Shown piece after piece: positions 63,311 to 64,000 of a DNA stretch of 64,000 nucleotides (position 1 is its first letter; every line of letters starts with the position of its first letter). Both the position numbers and the translations under genes were made by a program. Origin of the DNA: Streptomyces venezuelae (lineage in GTDB: Bacteria > Actinomycetota > Actinomycetes > Streptomycetales > Streptomycetaceae); assembly GCF_008642355.1 (NCBI RefSeq), contig NZ_CP029193.1, positions 5,108,001 to 5,172,000 of the forward strand. The letters run 5' to 3'. The notes below the pieces were generated by a model, which saw nothing but the letters and a program-made list of their open reading frames with translations, was not told where the DNA came from and made no database searches.

Positions 63311-64000
63311 ATGGGACAGAAGAGCAGAGCGGTCGCGGGCGGACTGCTCGCCCTCGCACTGGCCGGCGCGGGAGCGGCACCGGCGGTCGCGGGCAACGGG
63401 CAGGGTCAGGGGGCGGACCGGGCGCCGACGAAGGCCCCGGCGAAGACCAAGGCCGTCGACTTCGCGGGAACGGTGGCGCTCAGCAACTGTTCCGGGTCGG
63501 TGGTCCGCATGCCGAAGTCCAAGGCGGGCGACCCGGCACTCGTCCTCACCAACGGACACTGTCTGGAGACGGGCTTCCCCGGCGCCGGTGAGGTCATCGT
63601 CGACCAGCCGTCCACCCGTACCTTCAAACTGCTCGACGCGAAGGCCAATGACGTCGCCACGCTCAAGGCGTCCAAGGTGTCCTACACGACCATGACGGAC
63701 ACCGACATCACGCTCTACCGACTCACCCAGTCCTACGGCGACATCACCAAGAAGTACGGCATCAAGCCGCTGGAGCTGGAGGACGACCACCCGGTGAAGG
63801 GGCGCGCCATCACGGTCGTCTCCGGCTACTGGAAGAAGACCTACAGCTGCGACATCGACGGGTTCGTGTACCGGATGAAGGAGGGGGAGTGGACCTGGAA
63901 GGACTCCGTCCGCTACACCCCCGCCTGCCAGACCATAGGCGGCACGTCCGGGTCGCCCGTCATCGACCACAAGACCGGAAAGGTCACCGCGGTCAACAAC
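63311..64000 (+). CDS. Secreted trypsin-fold serine protease, paralog 2 (runs off window)
   Basis: ATG 63311; 230 residues are visible and the gene continues past 64000. Signal peptide about 1-27 (GLLALALAGAGAAPAVAG). The triad matches paralog 1: His in TNGHCLE, Asp in MTDTDITLY, Ser in GGTSGSPV. Many blocks are shared, for example GTVALSNCSGSVVR, WKDSVRYTP and GYWKK. The N-terminal spacer before the fold is longer and richer in Lys/Ala/Pro. The duplicate sits 7 kb away in the same orientation, with the stress genes and the GH5 gene in between. Confidence 0.92.
   Translation, partial: MGQKSRAVAGGLLALALAGAGAAPAVAGNGQGQGADRAPTKAPAKTKAVDFAGTVALSNCSGSVVRMPKSKAGDPALVLTNGHCLETGFPGAGEVIVDQPSTRTFKLLDAKANDVATLKASKVSYTTMTDTDITLYRLTQSYGDITKKYGIKPLELEDDHPVKGRAITVVSGYWKKTYSCDIDGFVYRMKEGEWTWKDSVRYTPACQTIGGTSGSPVIDHKTGKVTAVNN

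Overview
The window is chromosomal DNA from a Streptomyces or very close relative. GC is very high with strong third-position GC, GTG and TTG starts are frequent, and several lineage markers occur: a short chaplin, mycothiol S-conjugate amidase (mca), a paired acyl-CoA carboxylase with a tiny epsilon subunit, a PopR-type regulator beside clpP3/clpP4, and a sortase-E-type LAETG surface protein. From memory, the order accA2 - maf - pccE - pccB - birA - cya - enoyl-CoA hydratase - GGDEF - hutH - L,D-transpeptidase - ilvA - metB - msrA - greA - mca - pckA follows the S. coelicolor SCO4921-SCO4985 stretch. This is therefore conserved core chromosome with accessory insertions. I see no rRNA, tRNA, insertion sequence, prophage or CRISPR array.

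Layout. 0.2-6.5 kb: acyl-CoA carboxylase block, with biotin carboxylase/BCCP, carboxyltransferase pccB, epsilon subunit pccE and biotin ligase birA, plus maf and two small membrane proteins. 6.8-11.1 kb: a class III adenylate cyclase, a crotonase, a GAF-GGDEF protein and a polytopic membrane protein. 11.2-15.8 kb: hutH, a secreted polysaccharide deacetylase, a degenerate inositol-monophosphatase-like protein, a MepB-like protein, a LAETG wall protein and an acidic small protein. 16-22.6 kb: lipoprotein L,D-transpeptidase, then two divergent secreted proteases (a metzincin and a large subtilase) flanking a 22-bp perfect palindrome. 22.9-25.5 kb: VOC protein, and an alcohol dehydrogenase divergent from an XRE/MLTR regulator. 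25.5-27.8 kb: popR, clpP4, clpP3 and a PopR-like operator. 27.9-33.8 kb: DrrAB-type ABC exporter, ilvA, MarR regulator, degenerate SigE-type sigma factor coupled to a small membrane protein, metB. 33.9-38.3 kb: membrane-anchored hypothetical, msrA, greA, DUF4307, mca. 38.3-43.7 kb is the most accessory-looking part: small secreted peptide, chaplin, 1088-residue STAND ATPase with TPRs, a CBS protein with a HEPN-like RNxxxH motif, and a truncated Uma2 gene. 43.9-50.1 kb: thioredoxin-domain YyaL protein, NIF3/CutA-like small protein, Mut7-C protein, TetR plus DHA2 efflux pump, hemolysin III protein. 50.4-56 kb: pckA, secreted beta-propeller/Ig protein, a conserved actinobacterial hypothetical, alanine-type aminotransferase. 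56.2-64 kb: two paralogous secreted trypsin-fold proteases bracketing a stress cluster (DUF2267, Hsp20, MerR, cold-shock protein, DEAD-box helicase) and a secreted endoglycoceramidase-like GH5.

Main points. ClpP4 has lost the catalytic histidine that ClpP3 keeps, and a near-consensus PopR box lies upstream of clpP3. The STAND / CBS-HEPN / Uma2 group is the best candidate for an undescribed (possibly defensive) system, but that is inference from domains and order only. Several precise palindromes sit in promoter regions of the secreted proteases, ABC exporter, MFS pump, pccB-birA and the 54.6 kb hypothetical gene. All identifications come from reading motifs; no database search was run.
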